Assembly (NCBI GenBank): GCA_003641675.1
Contig: QNBI01000015.1
Coordinates: 1 to 12,533 of the forward strand
DNA length: 12,533 nucleotides
DNA from: Spirochaetota bacterium
GTDB taxonomy: Bacteria; Spirochaetota; Spirochaetia; SZUA-6
Direction: 5' to 3'
The notes beneath the pieces are model-generated. The model made no database searches, had not been told where the DNA came from, and worked only from the letters and a program-made list of their open reading frames with translations. A program made the translations under genes and the position numbers. Below, piece after piece: positions 1-6,244 of this stretch. Position 1 is the first letter of the stretch, and every line of letters begins with the position of its first letter.

Positions 1-230
1 AGTTCTGTCACATGATTAATTTTTATGTTGAGTGTTTTAATATCTGCAACCGGTATATCCTGCCAGCCGGATTGTTCGTCTATCTTTATTTCCCTGTTGT
101 CAAGAAAAACGGATGTAATAATAAATCCGGAGCCGTAAATCCAGTTTCGAATAACGCTTATAATCTCACCGATCGTTTTTTCGTTTTCCAGTTCAAAGTT
201 GATTTTTTCTTCGTTTATTTTAATTTCCAT
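1..230 (-). CDS. Unidentified protein coupled to fliD (3' end outside window)
   Basis: An open frame starts at an ATG at 230-228 and runs without a stop for 76 codons to the window edge, so the C-terminus is missing. The ATG shares one base with the fliD stop (TAATG), which points to translational coupling and to a flagellar filament operon. The visible part begins MEIKINEEKINFELENEK and looks like alternating beta strands with one helix (IGEIISVIRNWIY, residues 20-32). It has no signal peptide or membrane segment. It does not resemble FliS or FliT, the chaperones that often follow fliD. I do not recognise the family. A role in filament or cap assembly is inferred only from position. Confidence 0.75.
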   Translation of the reverse strand, partial: MEIKINEEKINFELENEKTIGEIISVIRNWIYGSGFIITSVFLDNREIKIDEQSGWQDIPVADIKTLNIKINHVTE

Positions 231-2257
231 TATTGTTTATTGTTGTTTCCTCCTAAATTTTCCAGCGCCTGTGAGTTTTTCTGAAGCGTTTCCAGGGCGC
301 CTTCCATTTTCCCGTATTTATACTTTAAATCCGCTTCGTATGCTTTTAAATGGTCTTCGTAGTTACTTATTTCGGTTTTTTTTCGTGATATCTGGCTGTT
401 CAGAGTGGAAAGGCGGGTGGCAATTAATCCGCCTGTTGTTACATATGGCTTTAATGTAGTGTCTAGTGCATAGGCGACACCGCTGTCCACTATAAGGTCC
501 CCGTCTGTATCGTAGCCGAAAAGCTCTTTTATCCAGCCGGGGTGCGCTGCTATTGCGCTGTCCAGCTTGGACTCATCTATTTCGAGGTACCCCCGCAGCC
601 TTGTCCTGTCCAGTGTTGCAGATGAACCTGGCTTCCTGGTATCTGTGGATATTCCCATCTGTGCAAGAAGGGAAAGCTGTCTTCCTCCCTCTGTTCGGTA
701 CGGATTCATCATTACCCTCTCGAGGCTATCCTTTAGCTGAAGCATTGTGAGACTGCCGGAAAAAATACCAAGTTTTTTTCTGTATTCATCTTTTTCCTTA
801 TCAGAAAGATACTGTGCATCGTCAATAATAGACTCATCACGCCTTGATACAACATCTATCTCTGTAATTACCTGATTGTAGTGTCCAACCAGAGAAACTA
901 TGGAATTCTTTATTGCATCTTTGTCTTTGTCTATCTTTAGTGTAACAGGTTTGTCGCTTTTTGCAAGCAGTGTAAGTTTTACCCCGGGAATAAGATCATC
1001 TATATTATTTGAGCTGCGCTCTACCTCTATTCCGTCCATAGTTAACCTGGCATCTCCTGCCTGGGATAGCGGGTGTGAAGGGACATACTTACCACGTGAG
1101 GTTTTATCCAGTATTTTAATATCCTTGATAATAATTCTTCGGTTGGTGTTTTTGTTTCTTATGTTAAAAGAATCTATTGTAGCTGCAAGATTTCCTATAT
1201 CAATGGAGTAGGTTTTAAAATCTTCTGAATCGGTAATTTTTTCCAGCGGAAAAAGGGTCCCTTTTGAATCCATAAATAGGGCTTGCATATCATCCACCCT
1301 TATAGAAGGTGCCGGCGGCTTCCATTGGGGCAAAATAACTTTTGATTTTTCATTTCTGATACGGATTCCTTTAAAATTAATTTCTCCTGTATCCGGCAGA
1401 GCAGGCCCTGGCGGCGGTTTTATTTCCTCCTGTTTCTTCTCGGGTATTAATTCTGTCTTTAGTTTAAACTGCAGAGCCATGTTTTTATTAAGTTTAAAAG
1501 GAGGAGAAATTGGAATTTTAAGTTCATTTAAGGGATTGAGTGTGAGTACACCATCGGAAATAGAATATGTGTTTTCTTTTAAGGAAGTTTCCCATGGCTT
1601 AACGGTATATTTATTAAGAGGTATATCCCTCTCGGTTATGCCTGTCTGTTTAAGTATCCCGGCTTTAAGCCCGAAATCTATGGATTTATCTAAAAAAAAT
1701 AGCCTGTTTTTAGCTCCTGTTTTCTGAGCTTCTATGGTAACAATTTCTGTATTTGGAGTGTCATTAATAACTTCTGCTCTAATGAGGCTGCGCCCTTTTC
1801 TGCTGATTATTTCTGCAAGATTTTTAAGTGAACCCCCCCTAAAGTTAAACTGTATTGTTTTTTCACCAACTTTAAAACCGTACTTCCCGGAAGGCACTTT
1901 AAAATCTTTTGAAAGAGATGCAGACATAAAACGGTCCGCTGTAGCTATATGTTCAATTGTTATCTTTTTTTCTTCTATCGGAGCTTTTCTTGTTGCGGCA
2001 GCTGTTAGAACTGTTTTATCGGAGGAATCTGCAATTTTTTCTTCGAAAGGATTTTGGAAGCCGTAAAGCTGTTTAGCATCGTCGCGGAGTGTGGAGAGCC
2101 TTCTGTTTAAGTCCTGCCATACAGTTTTTCTTTTTTTTAATGTATCACGGTCCCTCTCCATCCGTGTAAGCGGTATTTTCTCCGCATTAACGAGACCTTT
2201 TATTATCTTATCTGTGTTGTATTTATTTGTTACGCCGGGGATGGAAATATCTGACAT
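230..2257 (-). CDS. fliD: Flagellar filament cap protein FliD (hook-associated protein 2)
   Basis: FliD caps the growing filament and helps insert flagellin; in spirochaetes this happens in the periplasm. The N-terminus (about residues 4-105: SIPGVTNKYNTDKIIKGLV, then a coiled-coil stretch around ERDRDTLKKRKTVWQDLNRR) is the FliD_N region. The last 200 or so residues (NQVITEIDVVSRRDE, then GIFSGSLTMLQLKDSLERV and a coiled coil ending in NNNKQ) match FliD_C. At 675 residues it is much longer than the enterobacterial protein; the extra length lies in the variable middle, which includes a proline-rich linker (KPPPGPALPDTGE). The ATG at 2257 gives the canonical N-terminus. A purine-rich GGGAGGGG (2271-2278) lies 13 nt upstream, which is long for a ribosome-binding site. 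The gene follows flaG by 47 bp and overlaps the next gene by 1 bp. Confidence 0.95.
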   Translation of the reverse strand: MSDISIPGVTNKYNTDKIIKGLVNAEKIPLTRMERDRDTLKKRKTVWQDLNRRLSTLRDDAKQLYGFQNPFEEKIADSSDKTVLTAAATRKAPIEEKKITIEHIATADRFMSASLSKDFKVPSGKYGFKVGEKTIQFNFRGGSLKNLAEIISRKGRSLIRAEVINDTPNTEIVTIEAQKTGAKNRLFFLDKSIDFGLKAGILKQTGITERDIPLNKYTVKPWETSLKENTYSISDGVLTLNPLNELKIPISPPFKLNKNMALQFKLKTELIPEKKQEEIKPPPGPALPDTGEINFKGIRIRNEKSKVILPQWKPPAPSIRVDDMQALFMDSKGTLFPLEKITDSEDFKTYSIDIGNLAATIDSFNIRNKNTNRRIIIKDIKILDKTSRGKYVPSHPLSQAGDARLTMDGIEVERSSNNIDDLIPGVKLTLLAKSDKPVTLKIDKDKDAIKNSIVSLVGHYNQVITEIDVVSRRDESIIDDAQYLSDKEKDEYRKKLGIFSGSLTMLQLKDSLERVMMNPYRTEGGRQLSLLAQMGISTDTRKPGSSATLDRTRLRGYLEIDESKLDSAIAAHPGWIKELFGYDTDGDLIVDSGVAYALDTTLKPYVTTGGLIATRLSTLNSQISRKKTEISNYEDHLKAYEADLKYKYGKMEGALETLQKNSQALENLGGNNNKQ

Positions 2258-2304
2258 GAGTAATTTTAAACCCCTCCCAAGCTAATTTTAGACTGCCCGT
2301 ACAG

Positions 2305-2649
2305 TTATACCTTTTTGTCAACCAGTAATCCGATTGTTTCCTTTATCCGGGCGATCAAACGCTGGATTTCTTCCGGAGGTATCTCCCTTATAACTTTATC
2401 GGTATTTCTGTCAATCACCTTTATTACTATGCGGTTTATCTCTCTGTTAACGTATAGTTTAAGGCGCTTGTTAAAAATAGATGATGTTCTTTCGAGTTTG
2501 TCTATTGCGTCTCTGATTTCCGCACTTGTTGCGCTTGCCTTTATTTGGGTTGATATTTTTACATTAGTGGGTTTAATCTGGGTTTCCTGCCCCTTGTTTA
2601 TATCCGGCGGGATTCCGGATTTAAGAATTCCCGGTATTTCCAAAGACAT
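2305..2649 (-). CDS. flaG: FlaG family flagellar protein
   Basis: This 114-residue protein has the FlaG-family C-terminal half. From about residue 60 it reads as an amphipathic strand-helix module containing VIDRNTDKVIREIPPEEIQRL, followed by a helix ending GLLVDKKV. The first 50 residues are low in complexity and probably disordered. FlaG proteins sit next to flagellin and fliD genes and are linked in other bacteria to filament length control; the exact role in spirochaetes is not settled. Start: the ATG at 2649 has GGAGG (2657-2661) 7 nt upstream. It is the third gene of the filament block, after two flagellins and a G+C-rich hairpin, and precedes fliD by 47 bp. That gap holds a small hairpin (ACTG/CAGT). 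Confidence 0.9.
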   Translation of the reverse strand: MSLEIPGILKSGIPPDINKGQETQIKPTNVKISTQIKASATSAEIRDAIDKLERTSSIFNKRLKLYVNREINRIVIKVIDRNTDKVIREIPPEEIQRLIARIKETIGLLVDKKV

Positions 2650-2685
2650 AATGCAACCTCCATGTTACATATTTATAAAAGGATA

Positions 2686-2705
2686 GGGGAGGGCGCGTCC
2701 TCCCC
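2686..2705 (-). terminator. G+C-rich hairpin between flaB and flaG, possible partial terminator
   Basis: GGGGAGG (2686-2692) and CCTCCCC (2699-2705) form a perfect 7-bp stem with a 6-nt loop. On the minus strand it is followed by TATCCTTTTATAAAT, which is U-rich but not a clean U-tract. It would suit an attenuator that keeps flagellin mRNA in excess over flaG-fliD. It is not a convincing full stop. A GGA-rich purine tract just before it (minus strand, 2718-2696) can pair with the same CCCTCC arm in an alternative hairpin. Confidence 0.4.
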
Positions 2706-2720
2706 CTCCTCCTCACGCTT

Positions 2721-2753
2721 GGCAAAGAGATGACGTCCAGTTACCTCTTTACC
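2721..2753 (-). other. 3' hairpin downstream of the second flagellin gene
   Basis: The arms 2721-2731 and 2743-2753 form an 11-bp stem in minus-strand RNA (GGUAAAGAGGU with AUCUCUUUGCC), with an 11-nt loop. It lies 30 nt after the flaB stop. Two of the pairs are U-G and G-U wobbles that exist only in the minus-strand RNA; the plus-strand copy would have C-A mismatches. There is no U-tract, so an mRNA stability or processing element is more likely than a terminator. It resembles the hairpin after the first flagellin gene. Confidence 0.55.
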
Positions 2754-2783
2754 TGGGAACGGAGTGATTTTCCATTCAAAAAC

Positions 2784-3650
2784 TTAAGCAAATAGCTGAA
2801 TTACAGACTGAGGTCTTGTGTTTGCCTGTGCAAGCATAGCTGTACCAGCCCGAACCAAAATTTGGTTCTTCACGTAGCTTACCATCTGAGATGCAATATC
2901 TGTATCGCGAATCTGTGATTCTGCAGCCTGCATATTTTCAGCAGCTACTGCAACACCCTTTGCAGCCATTTCGAAACGGTTCTGATAGGCACCTAAGTCA
3001 GCGCGCTGTTTGGAAACTACTCTCATAGCTGTATCAACTACTCCAATAGCTCTGTTTGCGGCTTCCGGTGTAGAAATAGAAACCATTCCCTGTGCTGCAC
3101 CCTGTGCTCCCTGAAGTCCTAAAGCTTCTGCTGTCATTGTGCCGATATAGACTCTCTCACTCTGGTCCATATTAGCTCCGACCTGGAAGAACATTTTTCC
3201 TACCTCTGTTCCTCCTCTAGCCGGATTGGCAAATGCACCAGTTAGAATGTTCATTCCGTTAAACTGGGCATGTGATGCAATCCTATTAACCTCATCGACA
3301 AGCTGTGAAACCTCTACCTGAATCTGCATTCTGTCTTCGTCTGTATAGACACCGTTTGCAGACTGTACGGCAAGTTCTCTTATTCTGTGAAGAATATCGT
3401 GCGTTTCAGAAAGATAGCCTTCTGTTGTCTGTATAAAGGATACCGCATTTTCGATATTCTTTTCCGCCTGGTTTAAGCCCCGTATCTGCGATCGGAGTTT
3501 TTCCGATACTGCAAGACCAGATGCATCATCACCGGCTCTGTTGATTTTCTCACCGGACGAGAGTTTCTCTATATCCTTGTTAAGGTCTAGCTCTTTGAAC
3601 TTTAGAATTCTGTTCGCATACAGAGCACTCATGTTATGGTTTATAATCAT
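2784..3650 (-). CDS. flaB: Flagellin, FlaB-type periplasmic filament core protein (second copy)
   Basis: This is a 288-residue flagellin made only of the conserved D0/D1 regions. Residues 1-140 ([17 protein letters not shown] through [14 protein letters not shown]) and about 190-288 (ending [13 protein letters not shown]) align with the bacterial flagellin N- and C-terminal coiled coils, with only a short link between them. That is typical of spirochaete FlaB proteins, which form the core of the periplasmic filament and are exported by the flagellar type III apparatus, so no signal peptide is expected or seen. SD AAGGAGG (3656-3662) ends 5 nt before the ATG. The protein is a close paralogue of the one encoded upstream at 3887-4747, with an insertion near residue 145 ([11 protein letters not shown]). 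No good promoter of its own was found; it is probably read through from the upstream flaB. Confidence 0.96.
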   Translation of the reverse strand: MIINHNMSALYANRILKFKELDLNKDIEKLSSGEKINRAGDDASGLAVSEKLRSQIRGLNQAEKNIENAVSFIQTTEGYLSETHDILHRIRELAVQSANGVYTDEDRMQIQVEVSQLVDEVNRIASHAQFNGMNILTGAFANPARGGTEVGKMFFQVGANMDQSERVYIGTMTAEALGLQGAQGAAQGMVSISTPEAANRAIGVVDTAMRVVSKQRADLGAYQNRFEMAAKGVAVAAENMQAAESQIRDTDIASQMVSYVKNQILVRAGTAMLAQANTRPQSVIQLFA

Positions 3651-3654
3651 ATCA

Positions 3655-3695
3655 CCCTCCTTGATAGGTAATTAGGAAGGCAATCCATGCCTTCC
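3655..3695 (-). promoter_or_regulatory. Second flaB leader: GGA-loop hairpin plus SD, candidate CsrA site pair
   Basis: In minus-strand RNA, GGAAGGCA and UGCCUUCC (plus 3688-3695 and 3675-3682) form a perfect 8-bp stem around a UGGAU loop (3683-3687). The loop GGA lies 26 nt upstream of the GGA in the Shine-Dalgarno AAGGAGG (3656-3662). CsrA is known to bind ANGGA cores in hairpin loops and to bridge to a second GGA at the SD. The first flaB leader has the same plan. Confidence 0.5.
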
Positions 3696-3729
3696 CTTCT
3701 TTTGAGATGCCCCGGGGATTTTTTGAGTT

Positions 3730-3754
3730 CAGAAGTTACCGCGCATATCTTCTG
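3730..3754 (-). other. Hairpin in the spacer between the flagellin genes
   Basis: CAGAAG (3730-3735) pairs with CTTCTG (3749-3754). After one A-A mismatch there are two further A-T pairs inside. It sits between the large 3' hairpin of the first flaB and the leader hairpin of the second. No U-tract follows it on either strand. Its function is unknown; the whole 236-bp spacer appears rich in structure. Confidence 0.4.
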
Positions 3755-3774
3755 CTCCGTTCCCTTTTCCCCTT

Positions 3775-3821
3775 AGGCAAAGAGACCTACCCCGATCTTT
3801 ATCGGGGTATCTCTTTTGCCT
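3775..3821 (-). other. Large 3' hairpin downstream of the first flagellin gene
   Basis: The inverted repeat has an inner perfect 9-bp stem (TACCCCGAT 3788-3796 / ATCGGGGTA 3801-3809) with a 4-nt loop. An outer 11-bp stem (AGGCAAAGAGA 3775-3785 / TCTCTTTTGCCT 3810-3821) is interrupted by a 2-nt bulge on one arm and one extra T on the other. It starts 65 nt after the flaB stop. Neither strand has a U-tract after it (minus: AAGGGGAAAAGGG), so it is not a textbook terminator. It may protect or process the abundant flagellin mRNA while still allowing read-through to the second flaB. Confidence 0.65.
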
Positions 3822-3886
3822 GGCACCTCTCTGGAGGATGTATTTTTCAAAGAACACAACGGAGTATCTAGTTATATATTAATACC

Positions 3887-4747
3887 CTAGCCCAACAATT
3901 GCAAGACAGATTGGGGTTTTGTGTTCGCCTGTGCAAGCATGGCAGTGGATGCACGTACAAGAATCACATTCTTGGTGTATTTTACCATTTCTGTCGCCAT
4001 GTCGACGTCCCTGATTCTCGATTCTGCTGCCTGAAGATTCTCTGCACCAACAGAGATACCTTTGGTTGCATATTCCAGACGGTTCTGGTATGCACCGAGA
4101 TCAGCCCGCTGTTTGTTAATTTCTTTTAAGGCTGTATCCAGCACTCCAATAGCTCTATTGGCTTGATCAGGAGTGGAAAGGGACATTATCTGCTTGCTGC
4201 CCATATCTCTAACCCCAAGTGCCGCCGATGTCATAGTCCCGATATATACACGTTCACGCTGGTCCATATTTGCTCCGATCTGGAACCACATGGATGCGGT
4301 TACCACATTCTGACCTGTCTCACGTGCAAACCTGCCTGTGAGAAGGTTCATTCCGTTAAACTGTGCATGAGATGCAATTCTGTCTACCTCATCTATTAGC
4401 TGTGAGACTTCTACTTGAATCTGCATCCTGTCCTCATCGGTGTAGACACCGTTCGCAGACTGTACGGCGAGCTCTCTTAATCTCTGTAGAATATCCTGGC
4501 TCTCCTGGAGATACCCTTCTGTTGTCTGTATAAAGGATATTCCGTTTTCTGCATTTCGTTCCGCCTGCCGCAGGCCTCTTATCTGGGACCGCATTTTTTC
4601 CGATACGGCAAGGCCGGACGCATCATCACCGGCTTTGGTAATTCTTAGGCCGGAGGAGAGTTTCTCCATATTCTTTGTAACTTTGAGATCGTTAAAGTTG
4701 AGCTGCCGCTGCGCAAAGATTGCGCTCATGTTGTGATTAATAATCAT
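3887..4747 (-). CDS. flaB: Flagellin, FlaB-type periplasmic filament core protein (first copy)
   Basis: This is a 286-residue core-only flagellin. The N-terminal domain ([17 protein letters not shown], then [22 protein letters not shown] and [19 protein letters not shown]) and the C-terminal domain ([14 protein letters not shown] through [12 protein letters not shown]) are intact, and there is no D2/D3 insertion. It is a spirochaete FlaB that assembles the periplasmic filament core after type III export. The ATG has SD AAGGAGG (4758-4764) at 10 nt. It is the first gene of the block flaB-flaB-flaG-fliD-unknown and is preceded by a leader of about 240 nt with sigma-28-like promoter elements. 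The leader hairpin and the SD both expose GGA, which suggests post-transcriptional control. The pair probably arose by duplication; their middle segments differ most (residues 140-160). Confidence 0.96.
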   Translation of the reverse strand: MIINHNMSAIFAQRQLNFNDLKVTKNMEKLSSGLRITKAGDDASGLAVSEKMRSQIRGLRQAERNAENGISFIQTTEGYLQESQDILQRLRELAVQSANGVYTDEDRMQIQVEVSQLIDEVDRIASHAQFNGMNLLTGRFARETGQNVVTASMWFQIGANMDQRERVYIGTMTSAALGVRDMGSKQIMSLSTPDQANRAIGVLDTALKEINKQRADLGAYQNRLEYATKGISVGAENLQAAESRIRDVDMATEMVKYTKNVILVRASTAMLAQANTKPQSVLQLLG

Positions 4748-4757
4748 TGTTCAGTTT

Positions 4758-4796
4758 CCTCCTTGAAACTAGTAGTGTTTTAGGCTTCCATGCCTA
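4758..4796 (-). promoter_or_regulatory. First flaB leader: GGA-loop hairpin plus SD, candidate CsrA site pair
   Basis: In minus-strand RNA, UAGGC and GCCUA (plus 4792-4796 and 4781-4785) form a 5-bp stem with the loop AUGGAA (4786-4791). The loop GGA lies 27 nt upstream of the GGA in the SD AAGGAGG (4758-4764). The AUGGA core fits the known CsrA loop preference (ANGGA). The second flaB leader shares GGCAUGGA in its hairpin and UCAAGGAGG at its SD, at nearly the same spacing. Confidence 0.5.
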
Positions 4797-4821
4797 TTTA
4801 TTAAAAAGACAAGTTTTTAAC

Positions 4822-4863
4822 AGACAAAATTCGAATATTCCCTATTTTCGAATAAGCCTGTCT
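4822..4863 (-). promoter_or_regulatory. A+T-rich leader hairpin with alternative pairings
   Basis: ATTCGAATA (4829-4837) and TATTTTCGAAT (4843-4853) form a stem with a 2-nt bulge. The flanking AGACA (4822-4826) and TGTCT (4859-4863) can close it further out. In minus-strand RNA the inner hairpin is followed by UUUUGUCUGUU, which is terminator-like although the stem is weak. A second UGUCU (plus AGACA, 4806-4810), followed by UUUUUAAU, competes for the same AGACA arm. Confidence 0.35.
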
Positions 4864-4870
4864 AAATAAT

Positions 4871-4888
4871 TTAAATCATCACCTCCTT
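4871..4888 (-). promoter_or_regulatory. Orphan consensus Shine-Dalgarno in the flaB leader
   Basis: Minus-strand AAGGAGGTGAT (4888-4878) is an 11-base match to the complement of the 16S rRNA 3' end, better than the SD of any gene here. No gene follows. The only start codon nearby is an overlapping ATG (4879-4877), giving ATG-ATT-TAA, and it is too close to the SD to be used normally. The site lies 130 nt upstream of the flaB ATG. It could be a ribosome standby site, a minimal ORF, or a binding site for another GGA-recognising factor. Confidence 0.45.
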
Positions 4889-4897
4889 CTTTTTTTG

Positions 4898-4942
4898 TCT
4901 TTCTCTTAAAGGTTCTTTTTAGAAAACCGATAATGAGAAAGA
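4898..4942 (-). promoter_or_regulatory. Leader hairpin upstream of the orphan SD
   Basis: TCTTTCTC (4898-4905) and GAGAAAGA (4935-4942) form a perfect 8-bp outer stem. After an internal loop of 5-6 nt, GGTT/AACC and CT/AG pairs close an inner hairpin with a 4-base loop. It overlaps the plus-strand sigma-28-like sequence at 4907-4933. Its position just before an orphan SD in a long leader suggests a structured regulatory RNA. It fits no riboswitch class I can name. Confidence 0.4.
4907..4933 (+). promoter_or_regulatory. Sigma-28-like promoter sequence on the plus strand
   Basis: TAAAGGTT (4907-4914), 11 bases, then ACCGATAA (4926-4933) matches the flagellar sigma-28 consensus TAAAGTTT-N11-GCCGATAA at 14 of 16 positions with exact spacing. 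It points away from flaB, and no plus-strand gene follows until 7160. If active it would make RNA antisense to the start of the flaB leader and to the 3' end of the TPR gene. It may be a chance result of the inverted repeat it lies in. Confidence 0.35.
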
Positions 4943-4995
4943 GGGCAGAATAGATATAGGCTTTAGGAATTAATGTATAACTACCCTTATTCCCT

Positions 4996-5022
4996 GTATC
5001 GGAAGCCTGTAATTAAAAGTTA
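4996..5022 (-). promoter_or_regulatory. Probable sigma-28 promoter of the flaB operon
   Basis: On the minus strand, TAACTTTT (5022-5015), 11 bases, then TCCGATAC (5003-4996) matches TAAAGTTT-N11-GCCGATAA at 12 of 16 positions with exact spacing. Transcription would start near 4989 and leave a leader of about 240 nt before the flaB ATG. FliA-type control is expected for late flagellar genes. No better promoter was found in the 350-bp gap. Confidence 0.5.
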
Positions 5023-5097
5023 AAGGTTTTTTAAATTTATTCTAAAAAATCTTGAAAAAAGTTAAATACTGCTGTGCTTTATCGGATTTTAAAGATA

Positions 5098-6210
5098 CTA
5101 AGTATGAATTTTTTTAAGGTATTCTTTGGCAACAGAATCGTTTTTATCGATTTCCAGTACGGTTCGGAAGTATTTTTTTGCTTCATCCTCATTTCCCATT
5201 TTCAATGAGAGGATACCCATATTGGATATTACCTTTGTATTATCCGGTTCAAGTTTTAATGCATCGGAAAGTTTTTTAAAACTTTCATCAAAGTCACCTA
5301 ATTCCATGAGGCATATTGCCAATTCATTCAGGGTGTCCGGAAGAGGGGTGTGGAGCTGCAGAGCCTTTTGAAAGGCATCTTTTCCCTCTTTATACATACC
5401 AAGCCGGCGGTATCCCCAGCCGAGCAGGAACCACGCGTTCCATACATCGCTATGCTTGTCGAGGAACTTTCTTATTTTCTTTATTCCTTCTTCTTCTTTA
5501 CCCATTTTTATATAATCAAAGGCTTCCTTAAAGAGTTTATCCATTAACCCGGTTTCATTTATTTCTTTTATTATTTTCTGCGCTTCCTTTTTTTTCCTGT
5601 AATCATCACTGTATTCAAGAAAAGTTTTAAGGTACTCTCTGGCTTTTTCGAAACTATTCTGGCGAAGGTAAAAATGTGCAAGGTTGTAGTGAATTTGTGG
5701 ATTTTCCGGATCGATATTTAATGCCCTTTTATATGTGCTAAAGGCAAGTTCCATATATTTATCGGAAAGCTCTATCTTTTCAAGTTTTTCATACTGATAA
5801 GCCCTGTCCTCATAGGTAAGTGCAAGGTTTAATTTGGGCAGGGAACTGTCAGGGAAAAGCCCCTCCAGTGCCATAAATATTTCTATTGCAATATCAAAAT
5901 CCTTATTACGGGCCTTAAGAATTCCGGCCTCGGTAAGTTCGTTTTTTATGTCTGGTTTAACGGCAAGAATAAACTCTCTAAAGTAATCGGCATTTTCGTG
6001 CTCGGGTTTGTAGGCGAGAATTCTTAGCATAGCTGAAATTATGGCTTCCCATGTTATATTTTCGGTGCTTATTTTTTCCTGCCCCGGAGGGAACTCAATA
6101 GGCAGCATAATATCGGGGTCTATTGTAAACTCTCCTATTTTCTCGCGGATATCTTCCCCAATAGAGATATAACCTATATTTTCTAACGGATCTTTTCCCA
6201 GGTTGTTCAT
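5098..6210 (-). CDS. Tetratricopeptide repeat protein
   Basis: This is a 370-residue soluble protein with no signal peptide or membrane segment. TPR-like helical pairs start near residue 123. The clearest are 171-204 (ENPQIHYNLAHFYLRQNSFEKAREYLKT, written here in part: PQIHYNLAHFYLRQNSFEKA), 256-289 (VWNAWFLLGWGYRRLGMYKE), 292-325 (DTLNELAICLMELGDFDESF) and 326-359 (KVISNMGILSLKMGNEDEAK). The first 90 residues are not TPR and may be a separate domain. TPR arrays bind other proteins; the partner cannot be told from sequence. The gene begins 34 bp after the PilZ gene and shares its direction, so a c-di-GMP-linked role is plausible but inferred. The ATG at 6210 has no recognisable SD; the A+T-rich upstream stretch is the only initiation aid visible. 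No terminator is clear after the stop. Confidence 0.85.
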   Translation of the reverse strand: MNNLGKDPLENIGYISIGEDIREKIGEFTIDPDIMLPIEFPPGQEKISTENITWEAIISAMLRILAYKPEHENADYFREFILAVKPDIKNELTEAGILKARNKDFDIAIEIFMALEGLFPDSSLPKLNLALTYEDRAYQYEKLEKIELSDKYMELAFSTYKRALNIDPENPQIHYNLAHFYLRQNSFEKAREYLKTFLEYSDDYRKKKEAQKIIKEINETGLMDKLFKEAFDYIKMGKEEEGIKKIRKFLDKHSDVWNAWFLLGWGYRRLGMYKEGKDAFQKALQLHTPLPDTLNELAICLMELGDFDESFKKLSDALKLEPDNTKVISNMGILSLKMGNEDEAKKYFRTVLEIDKNDSVAKEYLKKIHT

Positions 6211-6244
6211 AGTTTACTAAATTTATTTTCTTATATGGATAAAG

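Noticed and set aside
553..2066. Several plus-strand open frames of 65-110 codons across the fliD region
   Set aside because: They lie wholly inside a confidently identified gene on the other strand, have no family motifs, and are explained by its codon composition.
3710..3722. CCCCGGGG followed by T6 on the plus strand as an intrinsic terminator
   Set aside because: The palindrome has no room for a loop without giving up stem pairs, and no plus-strand transcript is known to need it.
3788..3809. CCCCGATAAAG on the minus strand as a sigma-28 -10 box for the second flaB
   Set aside because: The sequence upstream at the required spacing (TGCCAGGC) has no resemblance to the -35 box, and the bases are fully explained by the inner stem and loop of the 3' hairpin.
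4878..4895. Plus-strand ATCACCTCCTT resembles the 3' end of 16S rRNA
   Set aside because: There is no other rRNA sequence upstream. It is simply the complement of an extended Shine-Dalgarno on the minus strand.
5079..5086. TCCGATAA on the minus strand just after the TPR stop as a second flaB promoter
   Set aside because: The -10 match is 7 of 8, but the -35 position matches at only 2 of 8 bases at the right spacing. It is kept only as a possible degenerate element.
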